A DNA stretch of 64,000 nucleotides from assembly GCF_029392015.1 (NCBI RefSeq), contig NZ_CP113925.1, positions 1,612,001 to 1,676,000 of the forward strand, in the 5' to 3' direction. Within the stretch, counting starts at the first letter, position 1; every line of letters starts with the position of its first letter. The notes under the pieces were generated by a model, which made no database searches, was not told the origin of the DNA, and was given only the letters and a program-made list of their open reading frames with translations. This stretch comes from Bifidobacterium sp. ESL0728 (GTDB lineage Bacteria > Actinomycetota > Actinomycetes > Actinomycetales > Bifidobacteriaceae). Position numbers and translations under genes: made by a program. This document shows positions 27,986-40,837 of the stretch, piece by piece.

Positions 27986-29449
27986 TCACTGATCAAGGAA
28001 GTCGCGCAGCGTCTGCGAGCGAGACGGGTGGCGCAGCTTCGACATGGTCTTGGACTCGATCTGACGGATGCGCTCACGGGTGACCCCGTAGACGCGACCG
28101 ATGTCGTCCAAGGTCTTCGGCTGACCGTCTTCAAGGCCGTAACGCATCTTGATGACGCCGGCTTCACGAGGCGAAAGCGTCTCAAGCACCTGTTTGAACT
28201 GTTCCTGCAAGAGCGAGAACGCAACGGCCTCACTAGGCGCGATGGCATCTGTGTCTTCGATTAGATCGCCGAACTCGGAGTCACCATCCTCACCAAGCGG
28301 GGTGTGCAGCGAAATAGGCTCACGGCCGTACTTCTGCACTTCCTGCACCTTCTCGACCGGCATGTCGAGTTCACGGGCCAGTTCGTCGGGCGTGGGCTCA
28401 CGGCCCAAATCCTGCAGCATCTGGCGCTGGACGCGGGAAAGCTTGTTGATGACCTCGACCATGTGGACGGGCACGCGAATGGTGCGGGCCTGGTCGGCCA
28501 TGGCACGGGTGATGGCCTGACGAATCCACCAAGTGGCGTAGGTGGAGAACTTGAAGCCCTTCTTCCAGTCGAACTTCTCGACGGCACGAATCAGGCCCAG
28601 ATTGCCTTCCTGAATCAGATCGAGGAAGAGCATGCCACGACCGGTGTAGCGCTTGGCCAGGGAGACAACCAGACGAAGGTTGGCCTCCAGCAGATGGTCC
28701 TTGGCCTTCTTGCCGTCGTTCGCGGCCCATTTGAGCTCGCGCTTACGCTTGAAGTCCATGCCCTCGGACTGGGTATCGAGCAGGTGCTGGGCATAAAGCC
28801 CGGCCTCGATACGTTCGGAAAGGTCGACTTCCTGCTCGGCGTTCAGAAGGCTCACACGGCCGATCTGCTTCAAGTAATCCTTGACGGGATCTGCGGTGGC
28901 TCCGGCGGCTACCACTCGACGCTTGGGATTGCCGGAAGGGGTCAGGTTGTCATCATCGTCGTCATTGTTGCTGACCACGAACGCGCCCTTGGCCTTCGGC
29001 AGCTCGGCGGCCTTGCGGTGCGAAGCGGCGCTGTCATCGTCGCCTTCATCCTCATCGTCGTCCTCGGAATTGTCATCGTCGTCTTCGTCGCTGTCTGGCA
29101 AGGTAGACGAGTCATCGGCCAAATCGTCGAAATCCTCGTCCTCGTCGACTTCCTCGACATTCTCGAGATCCGCGTCCTGAAGTTCGTCGTCGTCCGAAAT
29201 ATCCTCGGAATTCTTTTCGATATCAGGATTCTTCGGCTTTTCCTTGGTTACTTCCTCGTCCTTCTTCGTCTTTTTTGACGTTTTTGACGTTTTTTTCGAA
29301 GCAGTGGTTTTCTTGGCTTTCTTCGTTTTGGCACTCGCCTTACGCGTCGCAGTTGAAGAAGACGAACGGGTGGCCTTCGACTTACGAGTAACCTTGGTAT
29401 CCTCGCTTTGCTCAGACTCTACGGTTGTTGCCTGTTCCTTCTTGGCCAA
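27986..29449 (-). CDS. rpoD: Primary RNA polymerase sigma factor (RpoD/HrdB type)
   Basis: The housekeeping sigma factor that directs RNA polymerase to most promoters; 487 residues. The N-terminal 180 residues are a Lys/Ser/Thr-rich then very acidic disordered region. Region 1.2 begins near [13 protein letters not shown], region 2 has [14 protein letters not shown] and [16 protein letters not shown], and region 4 has [15 protein letters not shown] and the helix-turn-helix [20 protein letters not shown], ending RDFLDQ. I place the start at a TTG: the ribosome binding site GAGGAGGG precedes it at ideal spacing and the product starts (M)AKKEQATT. The longer in-frame extension upstream lacks any family similarity. 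Confidence 0.95.
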   Translation of the reverse strand: MAKKEQATTVESEQSEDTKVTRKSKATRSSSSTATRKASAKTKKAKKTTASKKTSKTSKKTKKDEEVTKEKPKNPDIEKNSEDISDDDELQDADLENVEEVDEDEDFDDLADDSSTLPDSDEDDDDNSEDDDEDEGDDDSAASHRKAAELPKAKGAFVVSNNDDDDDNLTPSGNPKRRVVAAGATADPVKDYLKQIGRVSLLNAEQEVDLSERIEAGLYAQHLLDTQSEGMDFKRKRELKWAANDGKKAKDHLLEANLRLVVSLAKRYTGRGMLFLDLIQEGNLGLIRAVEKFDWKKGFKFSTYATWWIRQAITRAMADQARTIRVPVHMVEVINKLSRVQRQMLQDLGREPTPDELARELDMPVEKVQEVQKYGREPISLHTPLGEDGDSEFGDLIEDTDAIAPSEAVAFSLLQEQFKQVLETLSPREAGVIKMRYGLEDGQPKTLDDIGRVYGVTRERIRQIESKTMSKLRHPSRSQTLRDFLDQ

Positions 29450-29672
29450 ACGAACCCTCCTCAAGTGTATGAAAAATATTTCCACGCCTATAAAGCGACG
29501 CGAATCCACCACATTACAATTTTTGTGACTATAAAAGTCAACCATCAAACAAGGACGATTATTCCCATTGACAACAAATGACTTCATCAAAAAGCAGGAA
29601 AATGCCCATTCGTTTTTCCTTTAAATGTGGCTCCTTACGTAGCCTAGGCCCCACAACGTCTTTCTTCGGTTT

Positions 29673-30605
29673 TCACATTTGCCAAGCGGGACGCAAACCC
29701 TGATTTATCGCAGAGCAGATAATACGCGCAAGCGTACATTGCTCATCCAGGCAAAGCGCCTCACGGGCATAGTCGAGCGCGTCATCGCTGCCCACCCACC
29801 ATGACCCGTATGCCGCCACGGTCAACGGCTGCACCTCGAAACGGCCACAGACCATTCCTGACATATCGGCAAGCATGTCGATTCCGCAGGAACAACGTTC
29901 AAGATCGGGCGACGCCTCGGCGTCATTGAAAGCAGCGTCAAGCAGCCGGTAAAGCCGAATGACATTGGCCGGATCATGCGGTTCGGCCGCCAAATCAAGC
30001 ATCGCCTTGACCCCGATTTTCGCATGCGTGGCACCTACCAATGACATGATCAGGGCATCGCGAGAGGAAAGCATATCCGCCATGGCCACACAGATCGCCA
30101 CCGCATGAGGCTTTGACATGTTGTGTACATGGTTGCACAGATTGTCGTTCCATTCTTCAAAAGGAGCGTCGAGCCAATCACGGTTCGCTTTGGCGATGCC
30201 TTTCTCCATTTTGCACTGTTGCAACTGCCGCGCCATGGCTTCCAATTCTTCGTCTTGAGGCTCTTCCTCCAAATCCTTTAGCACCTCCGGGGCACATTGC
30301 GATATCGCCGCGTCGATCATATCCTCATCCACGGCATCAAGATGGATTGGCTGCTCGAACCGGTCACCATGACCGCACCGGGCTTGATTCCCGCTCTGGC
30401 TTGATTCCGACATATTCATCGGCATGACGGGAATCGACCTTCTGTGAGACTTGGCCCCTCGTCTATTCATGGAAGCGGGGCCGTTGCCTGCACGCCGATT
30501 CCCGCTCAGATTCGCCTCGTGATGAGACCGCGAATCCGAAGGCTTTGTTGACAAATGGCGTTGCGACGTTTCTTTGCCTGATTGCGTTGATGTTTTCTTT
30601 GCCAT
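29673..30605 (-). CDS. DUF4192-like protein of unknown function
   Basis: A 310-residue protein. The first 90 residues are basic, Ser/Arg/His-rich and probably disordered. The rest is mostly helical, with Cys in a CSCGIDML stretch. The C-terminal segment (WWVGSDDALDYAREALCL, then LARIICSAINQGLRPAW) resembles the C-terminus of DUF4192, an actinobacterial family whose genes often lie near rpoD. No catalytic motif is recognisable. The ATG at 30605 has an excellent ribosome binding site (AAAGGAGT), better than an in-frame start 16 codons upstream. It lies upstream of rpoD on the same strand, separated by about 220 bases. Confidence 0.7.
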   Translation of the reverse strand: MAKKTSTQSGKETSQRHLSTKPSDSRSHHEANLSGNRRAGNGPASMNRRGAKSHRRSIPVMPMNMSESSQSGNQARCGHGDRFEQPIHLDAVDEDMIDAAISQCAPEVLKDLEEEPQDEELEAMARQLQQCKMEKGIAKANRDWLDAPFEEWNDNLCNHVHNMSKPHAVAICVAMADMLSSRDALIMSLVGATHAKIGVKAMLDLAAEPHDPANVIRLYRLLDAAFNDAEASPDLERCSCGIDMLADMSGMVCGRFEVQPLTVAAYGSWWVGSDDALDYAREALCLDEQCTLARIICSAINQGLRPAWQM

Positions 30606-30797
30606 GTTTACTCCTTTATCGATTTCCCTTTTCCCGGCATCTACCGGAAACAAGGTAAAAGCATCTTGTCCGATTCACTATGGCACACTTTGCCTGTTTT
30701 CCGTGTCGATTTCGACTACTGTGGTCGAATGCCTCTTAGCGTTGGAAATCCGCCGTACCTTGAGGCAAATGGGTGATGTGAATAGTCAAGTAGGCTG

Positions 30798-31988
30798 ATG
30801 TGGATAATCTTGGGACTTATGCAAGCAAGTGTGGATAACCGTGTCATCGACCGACGTATAGGCGAACTTTGCAAGGAATGGATGCACGTCAATGGCCGCA
30901 ATGACGTGGCGACGAATCTGCAAGCGACCTTGCAGGCCGTCTTCGACGAGGGTTTGACCGCGAATCGCGGCGGCAAACGGCTCCGTGCATTGCTTGCTCT
31001 GGCTGCCTTCGATGCGTATGGCGTTGACAACGTATCCACAGGAAAAATTTCAAAAGAAACAACAACGCAAAACGGGAATGCAAATACTTCAACCGCCAAC
31101 CATGACACTCAAGCCGACGGCATTCCCCCGGCCATGCTCGATCTGGCCTGCGCCATCGAAATCTACCAGACCAGCGCCCTGATCCACGACGACATCATCG
31201 ACGATTCGCCATTGCGCCGCGGCCGGCCCAGCGCCCATGTGGCTCTGGCAGGCAAAAACGAAGGAAACGGACCGGACAATTTCGGAACCGGGCTGGCACT
31301 GATGCTTGGCAATATGCTTGCCACGGCCTCGGCCGACATCGCCGCGACCGCTCTTGAAAACCCTGCATTGCAATATGCCGACGAAAATCTGCATACATTC
31401 CTTCAGATGCAGCGGGCAGTCGAGATCGGCCAGACGTTGGATCTGGGCGCGGAGAACATCAGCCTTGACGAACCTGACAAGCTGATCGACGCCTCGCTCA
31501 ACGTCTTCGCATGGAAAACGGCAAGCTACACCACCATCGCTCCTCTCGGACTCGGGCTATGTGCGGCGGGAATGGCTCCGAAAGAGGCCCACCAGGCCGC
31601 ACGAGGCATCGGTCTGCCGTTGGGCGTGGCGTTCCAGCTGGCCGACGATCTGATCGACGTGACCGGCAAAAACAGCGGCAAGCCGGTCGGCGGAGACGTA
31701 CGCGAAGGTAAGCGCACCGTTCTGCTTGCCGATGCCTTGCAAGCTGCGGACAAAACGGGTCGCGACACACTTATCAATACATATCACAAACCGACCAGAA
31801 GTGATACCGACGTGCGCAACGTGCTCGACCTCTTCGTCTCCACCGGGGCGATCGATGCCTCTCGTCGCCGTATTCAGGATCTTTGCCATAAGACGGAATC
31901 CGCAATAGACAGGACCATAAAAACGCCGGAAAGCCACGAGATCCTGGCTCAAGCCTGCGAGCGCTTCATCCCTGACAACCTCAGATGA
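30798..31988 (+). CDS. Trans polyprenyl diphosphate synthase
   Basis: Condenses isopentenyl diphosphate with an allylic diphosphate to make a farnesyl/geranylgeranyl-type or longer chain for quinone, carotenoid or lipid-carrier synthesis. The 396-residue protein has the first aspartate-rich motif in DDIIDDSPLRRGRPS and the second in DDLIDVTGKNSGKPVGGD, plus GKRLRALLALAAFDAYG near the N-terminus. A short low-complexity Thr/Asn insertion (about 78-105) splits the N-terminal helices. Product length is not decided by sequence. An ATG seven codons downstream (30819) is a possible alternative start. It lies immediately before the Ser/Thr kinase gene. Confidence 0.9.
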   Translation: MWIILGLMQASVDNRVIDRRIGELCKEWMHVNGRNDVATNLQATLQAVFDEGLTANRGGKRLRALLALAAFDAYGVDNVSTGKISKETTTQNGNANTSTANHDTQADGIPPAMLDLACAIEIYQTSALIHDDIIDDSPLRRGRPSAHVALAGKNEGNGPDNFGTGLALMLGNMLATASADIAATALENPALQYADENLHTFLQMQRAVEIGQTLDLGAENISLDEPDKLIDASLNVFAWKTASYTTIAPLGLGLCAAGMAPKEAHQAARGIGLPLGVAFQLADDLIDVTGKNSGKPVGGDVREGKRTVLLADALQAADKTGRDTLINTYHKPTRSDTDVRNVLDLFVSTGAIDASRRRIQDLCHKTESAIDRTIKTPESHEILAQACERFIPDNLR

Positions 31989-32349
31989 TCTATTCCCGCT
32001 TCCTCTCAGTGGGTTCAGACGATTCGAGCCAGTTTCATTGCCTGTACTTCCAGATGATTCACATTCGCTTCATTTCCTCATAATCCCTGTTCATCGGCAT
32101 TCGCCTCATTCGCACATGATCTCAGATAGCCACATCCTCTTCATCCCCTATAATCTCAGGCGATCCACGTCTATTCCTTTCCACAGAACCATGCCGTAAC
32201 GCACCGATGGAAAATCACCCGGCACCGGCGGAGAACAGTCAAAGAGAAAATCTTCTTGCCGCCTGACTTGCCATAATCCTTCTGGTACCTTGCGGCATGT
32301 AACATTGAGGCATTCGTACCCATTAGTAGCCAAGGAACACAACCAAGCC
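31989..32349. other. Intergenic region between the prenyl synthase and PASTA kinase genes
   Basis: About 360 bases without a convincing open reading frame, RNA or strong terminator. The first half is pyrimidine-rich on the plus strand with loosely repeated TTCATT and CATTCGC motifs. The last 90 bases presumably hold the kinase promoter, with AAGGA upstream of its ATG. Confidence 0.5.
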
Positions 32350-34860
32350 ATGAGCGAAGTCGAAAACGAGCCGCAGACCCAGCTGATCGACGGGCGTTAC
32401 CGCGTCCTGGGGCCGATTGCGGACGGCGGCATGGCTACGGTCTACAAGGCCAAAGACGAACGGCTCGAACGCGTGGTGGCCATCAAGGTGATGCACACGC
32501 AGCTGGCGCAGGGCCCGCACCGCGACCAGTTCGTCGCCCGTTTCCACCGCGAGGCCCGCAGCGCGGCGGCCATCAGCAACCCGCATATCGTTCAGGTCTA
32601 TGATTCGGGAACCGCCGGCGGACGCGACTACTTGGTGATGGAGTACGTCCACGGCGTCAACCTGCGCCACGAAATGAGCGAGCGCGGTACCTTCAGCGTC
32701 CACGAGACGGTACGCATCATTTCCCAAACTTTGGATGGATTAGCGAGCGCCCATCGTGCCGGCGTGGTCCATCGCGATATCAAACCCGAGAACATTTTGT
32801 TGAACGACCGCGGTCGCGTGCAGATCACCGATTTCGGACTGGCCAAGGCAATGAGCGAGGCAACGCTTTCGACTACCGGCATGCTGCTGGGCACCGCGGC
32901 GTATCTGGCTCCCGAGATGATCGAGAACAACCTCGCCACGCCGCAGGGCGACCTGTATTCCGTGGGCATCATGGCCTGGGAGATGCTTGCCGGGCAGGTT
33001 CCTTTCACTTCGGACAACCCAGTGACCATGGTCTTCAAGCACGTCCACGAAGACGTGCCGGCGCTTGAGACCGTCTGCCTTGGCATAGACCCTTCAATTT
33101 CGGCCTTTGTGAGCCATCTGACGGCCCGAGCGGTGGAAGGCCGTCCCGTTGATGCGGCGGCGGCTTTGCAGGAGCTTAAGACCCTGAGTTCGCGTATCGG
33201 CGTCGATGGCTGGCAATACCGCTATATTCCCCAAAGCGGGGATAGCAGAGCGGCAGCGAAAGGAACCACGTCCCCGTTGGCCGGCACCGCTGCGGCACCT
33301 ATGGCAGCCGGGGCTCAAAACACTGCACCTTCGCGCATCTCCCACGATGGTTCCTCGACCTCGTCCACTTCATCTACCAGTGACCCCACAAACGCTTGGA
33401 ATCGCAACGATACCGATGCCGCAGCATCCACTCCGAACTACGCCGGCGAACCCGCAGCATACCAGGCGGAAGTGCCTGCGCCACCGGTTTCCGCTCCCGC
33501 CCCTGACACAAACGTCATACGTTCGACTGCCCGACAACCCATCCCTGCTTCGACGTCATCCCCGGCATATGAAACATCCGACACCTCCAAGCCTTCCAAC
33601 GCTTTCGCAACCCCGGAATCTTCAACGGGCAGGGCGGCTTCGACCGGCCCTTCGACATTCGCCGCGACTCAGACGGTGCCTGCAGGCACCTACGAGCGCC
33701 AATCCTCACCCAATGCCGCCACGCAGAGCATTGACGGACGCACCTTGGCCAATGACGGAACGGCGGCCGCGAACAATCCGACCATAACCATCGGCTTGAT
33801 GGATGCACCTCAAACCGAACAGGGCAAAGATATGGCCGGCAATAACCCAGCTGCCAAGACCAAGCCTCAAAAGCGTTCAAGACTGCGCAAGCCGGTGGTC
33901 ATCACGACCATTATTCTGGCGCTTCTTGCCGTGCTCGCCGCCTGCGGAGTGGCATGGTGGTATTTCCTCGGGCCCGGCAGCTACTACAGCTTGCCCAAGC
34001 CCGAAGATCTGAGCTGCGCGAAAAACTCAGCTTGCCGCATCACCGACGTGAAATGGAAACCCTACGAGAGCACGCTCAAAGTGGCCGGAGTGCCTTATGA
34101 TGTCTCCGAGCAATTCAGCGACAAGGTGAGCAAGGGCGAGGTCATCTCCACCGACCCGGGCAACGTGGGAGGCCACGTGAGCAAGCGCACCAACGCGAAA
34201 CTCAAAGTGGTCGTCTCCAAGGGTGTCCGCCACATCACCATACCCAAGGATATCCTCGACCCGTCGAGCGCCGCCGGCAAGAAACCGATGGAAACGCTCT
34301 CCCAGGCCGGTTTCACCAATATCGTCCACGAGACAAGCAAGGACGAATACTCCGAAGACTTGCCCGAAGGCGCAGCGAAATCCGTGTCCCCCAAACCCGG
34401 AACGACCATTGCACACAACAGCAAGGTGACACTCGTGCTTTCCAAGGGGCCGATGCCGGTGAGCATGCCCGACGTGACGGGGCGCACGAAGGATGACGCG
34501 CAGGCGGCGTTCGATGACGCGAAACTCAAGCCGAACTACAGCGAGGCGTTCAGCGATTCGGTGCCGTCCGGCTCCATCGTCTCCACATCCGTCAAGGCCG
34601 GCACACAACTGCATTGGGGCGATAAGGTCGATGTCGTGGTCTCCAAGGGCCCCGAAACGGTGACCGTTCCCGACGTACGCGGGAAAAACGAGAATGATGC
34701 GCAGAAGACGTTGGAGGCTTTGGGGTTGAAGGTCAAAATTTCCGCACCGTTGGGCGACCTCACCCATCAGGTTCGTTTCCAGTCCCCGGACCCGGGCCAA
34801 CAAGTCCGTGTGCGCGGCGATGACGGCAATCCCACCATTGTCACGCTTACCGTGGTTTAG
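32350..34860 (+). CDS. PknB-type Ser/Thr protein kinase with PASTA domains
   Basis: A membrane kinase that senses cell-wall fragments outside and phosphorylates growth and division proteins inside; 836 residues. The kinase domain (about 15-275) has GGMATVYKA, Lys46 in VAIKV, HRDIKPENILL with catalytic Asp143, and the DFG at 161-163. A 230-residue Ser/Thr/Pro/Ala-rich juxtamembrane linker leads to one transmembrane helix (about 514-540). About four extracellular PASTA repeats follow, the last two with clear VSMPDVTGRTKDDAQ and VTVPDVRGKNENDAQ starts. The chosen ATG (MSEVENEPQ) puts the glycine-rich loop at the usual distance. No phosphatase or PBP gene is adjacent. Confidence 0.93.
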   Translation: MSEVENEPQTQLIDGRYRVLGPIADGGMATVYKAKDERLERVVAIKVMHTQLAQGPHRDQFVARFHREARSAAAISNPHIVQVYDSGTAGGRDYLVMEYVHGVNLRHEMSERGTFSVHETVRIISQTLDGLASAHRAGVVHRDIKPENILLNDRGRVQITDFGLAKAMSEATLSTTGMLLGTAAYLAPEMIENNLATPQGDLYSVGIMAWEMLAGQVPFTSDNPVTMVFKHVHEDVPALETVCLGIDPSISAFVSHLTARAVEGRPVDAAAALQELKTLSSRIGVDGWQYRYIPQSGDSRAAAKGTTSPLAGTAAAPMAAGAQNTAPSRISHDGSSTSSTSSTSDPTNAWNRNDTDAAASTPNYAGEPAAYQAEVPAPPVSAPAPDTNVIRSTARQPIPASTSSPAYETSDTSKPSNAFATPESSTGRAASTGPSTFAATQTVPAGTYERQSSPNAATQSIDGRTLANDGTAAANNPTITIGLMDAPQTEQGKDMAGNNPAAKTKPQKRSRLRKPVVITTIILALLAVLAACGVAWWYFLGPGSYYSLPKPEDLSCAKNSACRITDVKWKPYESTLKVAGVPYDVSEQFSDKVSKGEVISTDPGNVGGHVSKRTNAKLKVVVSKGVRHITIPKDILDPSSAAGKKPMETLSQAGFTNIVHETSKDEYSEDLPEGAAKSVSPKPGTTIAHNSKVTLVLSKGPMPVSMPDVTGRTKDDAQAAFDDAKLKPNYSEAFSDSVPSGSIVSTSVKAGTQLHWGDKVDVVVSKGPETVTVPDVRGKNENDAQKTLEALGLKVKISAPLGDLTHQVRFQSPDPGQQVRVRGDDGNPTIVTLTVV

Positions 34861-35069
34861 GGATTATCGTCTGAACTTGATAATTTTCAATTACTGAACT
34901 ATGCCATCACTGCAATTATTACAAGACTTAAGGACCCTCACTGACGAGACAACGTGATTGCTTTCATCATTACTGATTTGAGGCTCCTCAGGCTTTAAGC
35001 GACGCGCCCACCTCTCTCATTGCAGATTCGCACCGCTCAAGTCCTCAATGGCATAATCACTGACATCAT

Positions 35070-35110
35070 TGCTTTTTGATCACTGCTTTTTTGATCACCG
35101 CTTTTTAGCG
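35070..35110. repeat. Short tandem repeat overlapping the plsC stop codon
   Basis: Successive units TGCTTTTTGATCAC (35070-35083), TGCTTTTTTGATCAC (35084-35098) and the start of a third, CGCTTTTT. The plsC stop codon (35095-35097 on the minus strand) lies in the second unit. Confidence 0.6.
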
Positions 35111-35835
35111 GTAACCTGTTTGGCCTGTTGCTTCTTTGCCATTCGAGCTTTGACCGTTTGGGCGTATTCATCGACGTATTCCTGCCCGCTGAGCTTGTCG
35201 ATTTCGGCCATGACATGGTCGGTCAGCTCGCGGAGTTCCTCGTGGGTGATGGTGCCGGGATCGACTTTCTTGACTGTTATCGGCTTGCCATAAATCACCT
35301 TGGTATGCCCAGAACTCGGGATGACCTGGCCAGGCATCTGCACCTTCCTGCTGCCGACAACGGCGGTGGGAATAATGCAGCAACCGGTTTCCAAGGCAAG
35401 CTTAGCCACGCCGGTATGGCCACGATAAAGCCTGCCATCGGGGCTACGCGTGCCCTCCACATGAATGCCGAAAAGATGTCCGTCTTCGATGATCTCACGG
35501 GCGTGGGCCAGCGCTCCGAGCGATTTCGAGCCGCCGGAACGGTCCACCGGGAATACGCCGACGGAAGTGAACCACCATTTGATGAACTTGCCTTTGATGC
35601 CCTTGCCTTCGAAATATTCGGCCTTGCCCATGAAATGAATCATGCGCGGACTGGTCAACGGAATCAGCGCGTCGTCGATGACGGCCAGATGGTTCGACGC
35701 AATGATGCCACCACCGGTTTTCGGAATGTTCTCAACGCCGACGCCTTTCGGATGCATGCGCCAACGGGCAAGCGGGCCAAGTCCCTTCACAAAGAACCAA
35801 TAGAGCACGAGCTCTTCCCTCCCTGATTCGTACAC
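35095..35835 (-). CDS. plsC: 1-acyl-sn-glycerol-3-phosphate acyltransferase family protein
   Basis: Transfers the second acyl chain onto lysophosphatidic acid to make phosphatidic acid at the cytoplasmic membrane. The 246-residue protein has the acyltransferase block NHLAVID (HxxxxD pattern), then FPVDRSGGSK, VEGTRSPDGRLYRGHTG (the EGTR glycerol-phosphate site) and VVGSRKVQMPG. The C-terminal 20 residues are Lys/Gln/Ala-rich. An amphipathic N-terminus (LVLYWFFVKGLGP) probably attaches it to the membrane. It faces a divergent small membrane protein gene, 58 bases apart. Confidence 0.9.
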   Translation of the reverse strand: MYESGREELVLYWFFVKGLGPLARWRMHPKGVGVENIPKTGGGIIASNHLAVIDDALIPLTSPRMIHFMGKAEYFEGKGIKGKFIKWWFTSVGVFPVDRSGGSKSLGALAHAREIIEDGHLFGIHVEGTRSPDGRLYRGHTGVAKLALETGCCIIPTAVVGSRKVQMPGQVIPSSGHTKVIYGKPITVKKVDPGTITHEELRELTDHVMAEIDKLSGQEYVDEYAQTVKARMAKKQQAKQVTAKKR

Positions 35836-35893
35836 ATCTCACGGCATGCACGAGTTCACACAATTGGCCGACCGCTGAGTTAGAGTGGTCGAT

Positions 35894-36499
35894 ATGACTA
35901 GCCTCAAGGATAGCAACAACAGTGACGACAAACGAGAAAACGCCGATTCCGACGCCGCTTCAGGTACGGCCGGAAGCAAACAAAACACCCGTTATGATGC
36001 TGCGGCACTTGAGGAAGACTGGAAGCAGTTCGAAGCTGAACACGCCAACGATCTTGGCGACATCAGCAGCTCCCGTAACGCCAAACGTTTCGAGAAACAC
36101 GTAAAACGCGAGGAGAAGAAAGCCCTGCTTTCCATTGACGACATCACGCCGGATTCCTTTGCACGCGGGTCATCGTCAACGTCATCGAAACCACACGGGC
36201 CCCGCGATTTCGAAGGTTCCAGCTGGCTGGATACCGATGACGTCATGGACAGCTTCGACGATTTCACGCCGCCGAATCCCGACCTCGGACACCTCGACCC
36301 GGTAAAGGTCGTGTTCTGGGGATTGTTGATTATCGGCATCGCCGGGCTGATTGCCGCGGTCTTCTTCCCGAGATTCGCCGCCATCATGGGCCTTGTCTTC
36401 GGATTGTGCGCCTTGATCGGCGGGGCGGGGTTGCTCACCAAGCACAAGGGATTTCGACAGACACAGACCGATTATTTCGATGACGGTTCAAGGGTCTGA
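35894..36499 (+). CDS. Small membrane protein of unknown function, DUF308/DUF3040-like layout
   Basis: A 201-residue protein with a hydrophilic, Ser/Asp-rich N-terminal region (about 1-135) containing a short coiled-coil-like segment RFEKHVKREEKKALL. Two closely spaced transmembrane helices follow (about 141-185, VFWGLLIIGIAGLIAAVFF and IMGLVFGLCALIGGAGLL) with a short polar tail. I do not recognise the family with certainty. The arrangement of acidic leader plus two helices is common among actinobacterial envelope proteins of unknown role. The ATG giving MTSLKDSNN is preferred over a GTG three codons upstream. Confidence 0.7.
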   Translation: MTSLKDSNNSDDKRENADSDAASGTAGSKQNTRYDAAALEEDWKQFEAEHANDLGDISSSRNAKRFEKHVKREEKKALLSIDDITPDSFARGSSSTSSKPHGPRDFEGSSWLDTDDVMDSFDDFTPPNPDLGHLDPVKVVFWGLLIIGIAGLIAAVFFPRFAAIMGLVFGLCALIGGAGLLTKHKGFRQTQTDYFDDGSRV

Positions 36500-36652
36500 C
36501 CGACTGGGAATCCATTAATCAGATTCTGCCAAAACCGGCACAAAGCACAATGCCAATTAATCCCAATTAGCCTGAGATCCTGTGTTATACCGGTATTTTC
36601 ATTATTTTTCTGACGGATATAGGTGGATGCCGATTATCTTGAACATACAAAT

Positions 36653-36692
36653 AAAATGACGGCTGACATATTGAACTGTCAACCGCCATTTT
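36653..36692 (-). terminator. Intrinsic terminator after secA
   Basis: AAAATGACGGCTGACA pairs with TGTCAACCGCCATTTT across an 8-base loop with two internal mismatches. A-rich flanks on the plus strand supply U residues on the minus-strand transcript. It lies 44 bases past the secA stop. Confidence 0.75.
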
Positions 36693-36736
36693 CTCCTATT
36701 CACTAACGGGGCGCTAACGAATAGTCATCGAGAACT

Positions 36737-39706
<2,970 letters not shown>

Positions 39707-39859
39707 TTTCGCTCCCTAGTTCGTTTCCCATAAACGAGCAAGACCAAGCCAACCGAGGCTTGGCACAGACTATTGTTCATCTTACGCGACGGCGCAGATT
39801 TTTTGCGTTATCGACGATCGACACCTGTAAAATATAGTGATTTTCAACTATATATAAAT

Positions 39860-39889
39860 CGGCCCACCGGTTGATTTTCCGGCGGGCCG
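39860..39889 (-). terminator. Intrinsic terminator after hpf
   Basis: CGGCCCACCGG (39860-39870) pairs with CCGGCGGGCCG (39879-39889), one mismatch, loop TTGATTTT. The minus-strand continuation is AT-rich (ATTTATATATAG). Confidence 0.7.
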
Positions 39890-39963
39890 ACAAAGGCTGA
39901 TCAATGGAGTCCAGTCCTGTGTGTCTTATTGGCTAAGCCAGACAGTCTGGAATCCGACCGTCC

Positions 39964-40656
39964 CTACTTCTTGTTTTTGGCGGCCTTGTGCGCCTTCTTG
40001 ACGTTTTCGGCGGTGTCGATTTCGAAGACGCCATAGCTCCAGCCGTGACGGCGATAGACGACGGAAGGACGGTTCGTCTCGCTGTTGACGAACAGGAAGA
40101 AGTCGTGACCGATGAGCTCCATCTCATAGAGCGCCTCGTCGATGGTCATCGGCTCGGCGATATGCAGCTTGCGGCGGATGACGATCGGGGTGTCCCCGAC
40201 CTGCACCTCGACGCTCTCGCCGGGACCAAGGTCGGTGGAAAGCGGATGCTCCACTTCTTCGGGTTCCTGCAATGCGGTGGGCTCGGGGTTGATCGGCTCG
40301 TCGATGGGAACGACACCCATATCGACGGTCTTCTGTTCCTTGCGGGTCGGACGATGGCTCTTGCGACGGTCACGTACGCGACGCAGACGCAGCGTCAGCT
40401 TATCCAAGGCGATATCGAGGGCGCTGTATTCGTCGGAACTTGAAGCTTCGGCGCGTACCACAGTGGTACCGGCCTCGATGGTGATCTCGACGCGCTTGGC
40501 GGTGTCGGCCTGGCGTGGGTTGCCTTCGCGCGACACGACGATCTGGGCGCGGGCGGCGTCCGGGGCAATCGACGTGACACGCTTCATCTTCGTGTCCACT
40601 ACATCACGGAACTTTTGATTGACTTGCATGTGACGTCCGGTGACGACAATATCCAT
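39964..40656 (-). CDS. hpf: Long-form ribosome hibernation promoting factor
   Basis: Binds the small ribosomal subunit and dimerises 70S ribosomes into inactive 100S particles in stationary phase. The 230-residue protein has the N-terminal RaiA-like domain (about 1-105) starting MDIVVTGRHMQVNQKFRDVV. A linker follows, then the C-terminal dimerisation domain (about 165-225) with MTIDEALYEMELIGHDFFLF and VVYRRHGWSYGVFEI. The ribosome binding site AGGAGG is ideal. It is upstream of secA on the same strand, a frequent actinobacterial order, with its own terminator. Confidence 0.95.
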   Translation of the reverse strand: MDIVVTGRHMQVNQKFRDVVDTKMKRVTSIAPDAARAQIVVSREGNPRQADTAKRVEITIEAGTTVVRAEASSSDEYSALDIALDKLTLRLRRVRDRRKSHRPTRKEQKTVDMGVVPIDEPINPEPTALQEPEEVEHPLSTDLGPGESVEVQVGDTPIVIRRKLHIAEPMTIDEALYEMELIGHDFFLFVNSETNRPSVVYRRHGWSYGVFEIDTAENVKKAHKAAKNKK

Positions 40657-40822
40657 GGTCGACCTCCTGTTAGGTTCGGCGGGTCTGCCCCGCCTGATGT
40701 GCCAGCAGCCACGTTACTGCTATGCTGCTAGTTCCAGTCTAGCGTCTTACCTTGAGGCAAGCTGGGTGTTGCCCGAAAAATACGCCGTTCGCTTTTCCGC
40801 AACGCCGAGCGTTCTCATTTGC

Positions 40823-40828
40823 TATAAT
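40823..40828 (+). promoter_or_regulatory. -10 element of rnpB
   Basis: A perfect TATAAT nine bases before the first paired base of the RNA. No clear -35 hexamer is visible at standard spacing. Confidence 0.7.
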
Positions 40829-40837
40829 CGAGTATTT

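Noticed and set aside
39938..39950. Perfect 13-base palindrome CCAGACAGTCTGG near the hpf stop
   Set aside because: Too short, without T-tract or second copy, to support a terminator or operator call; the stronger hairpin at 39860-39889 explains termination.
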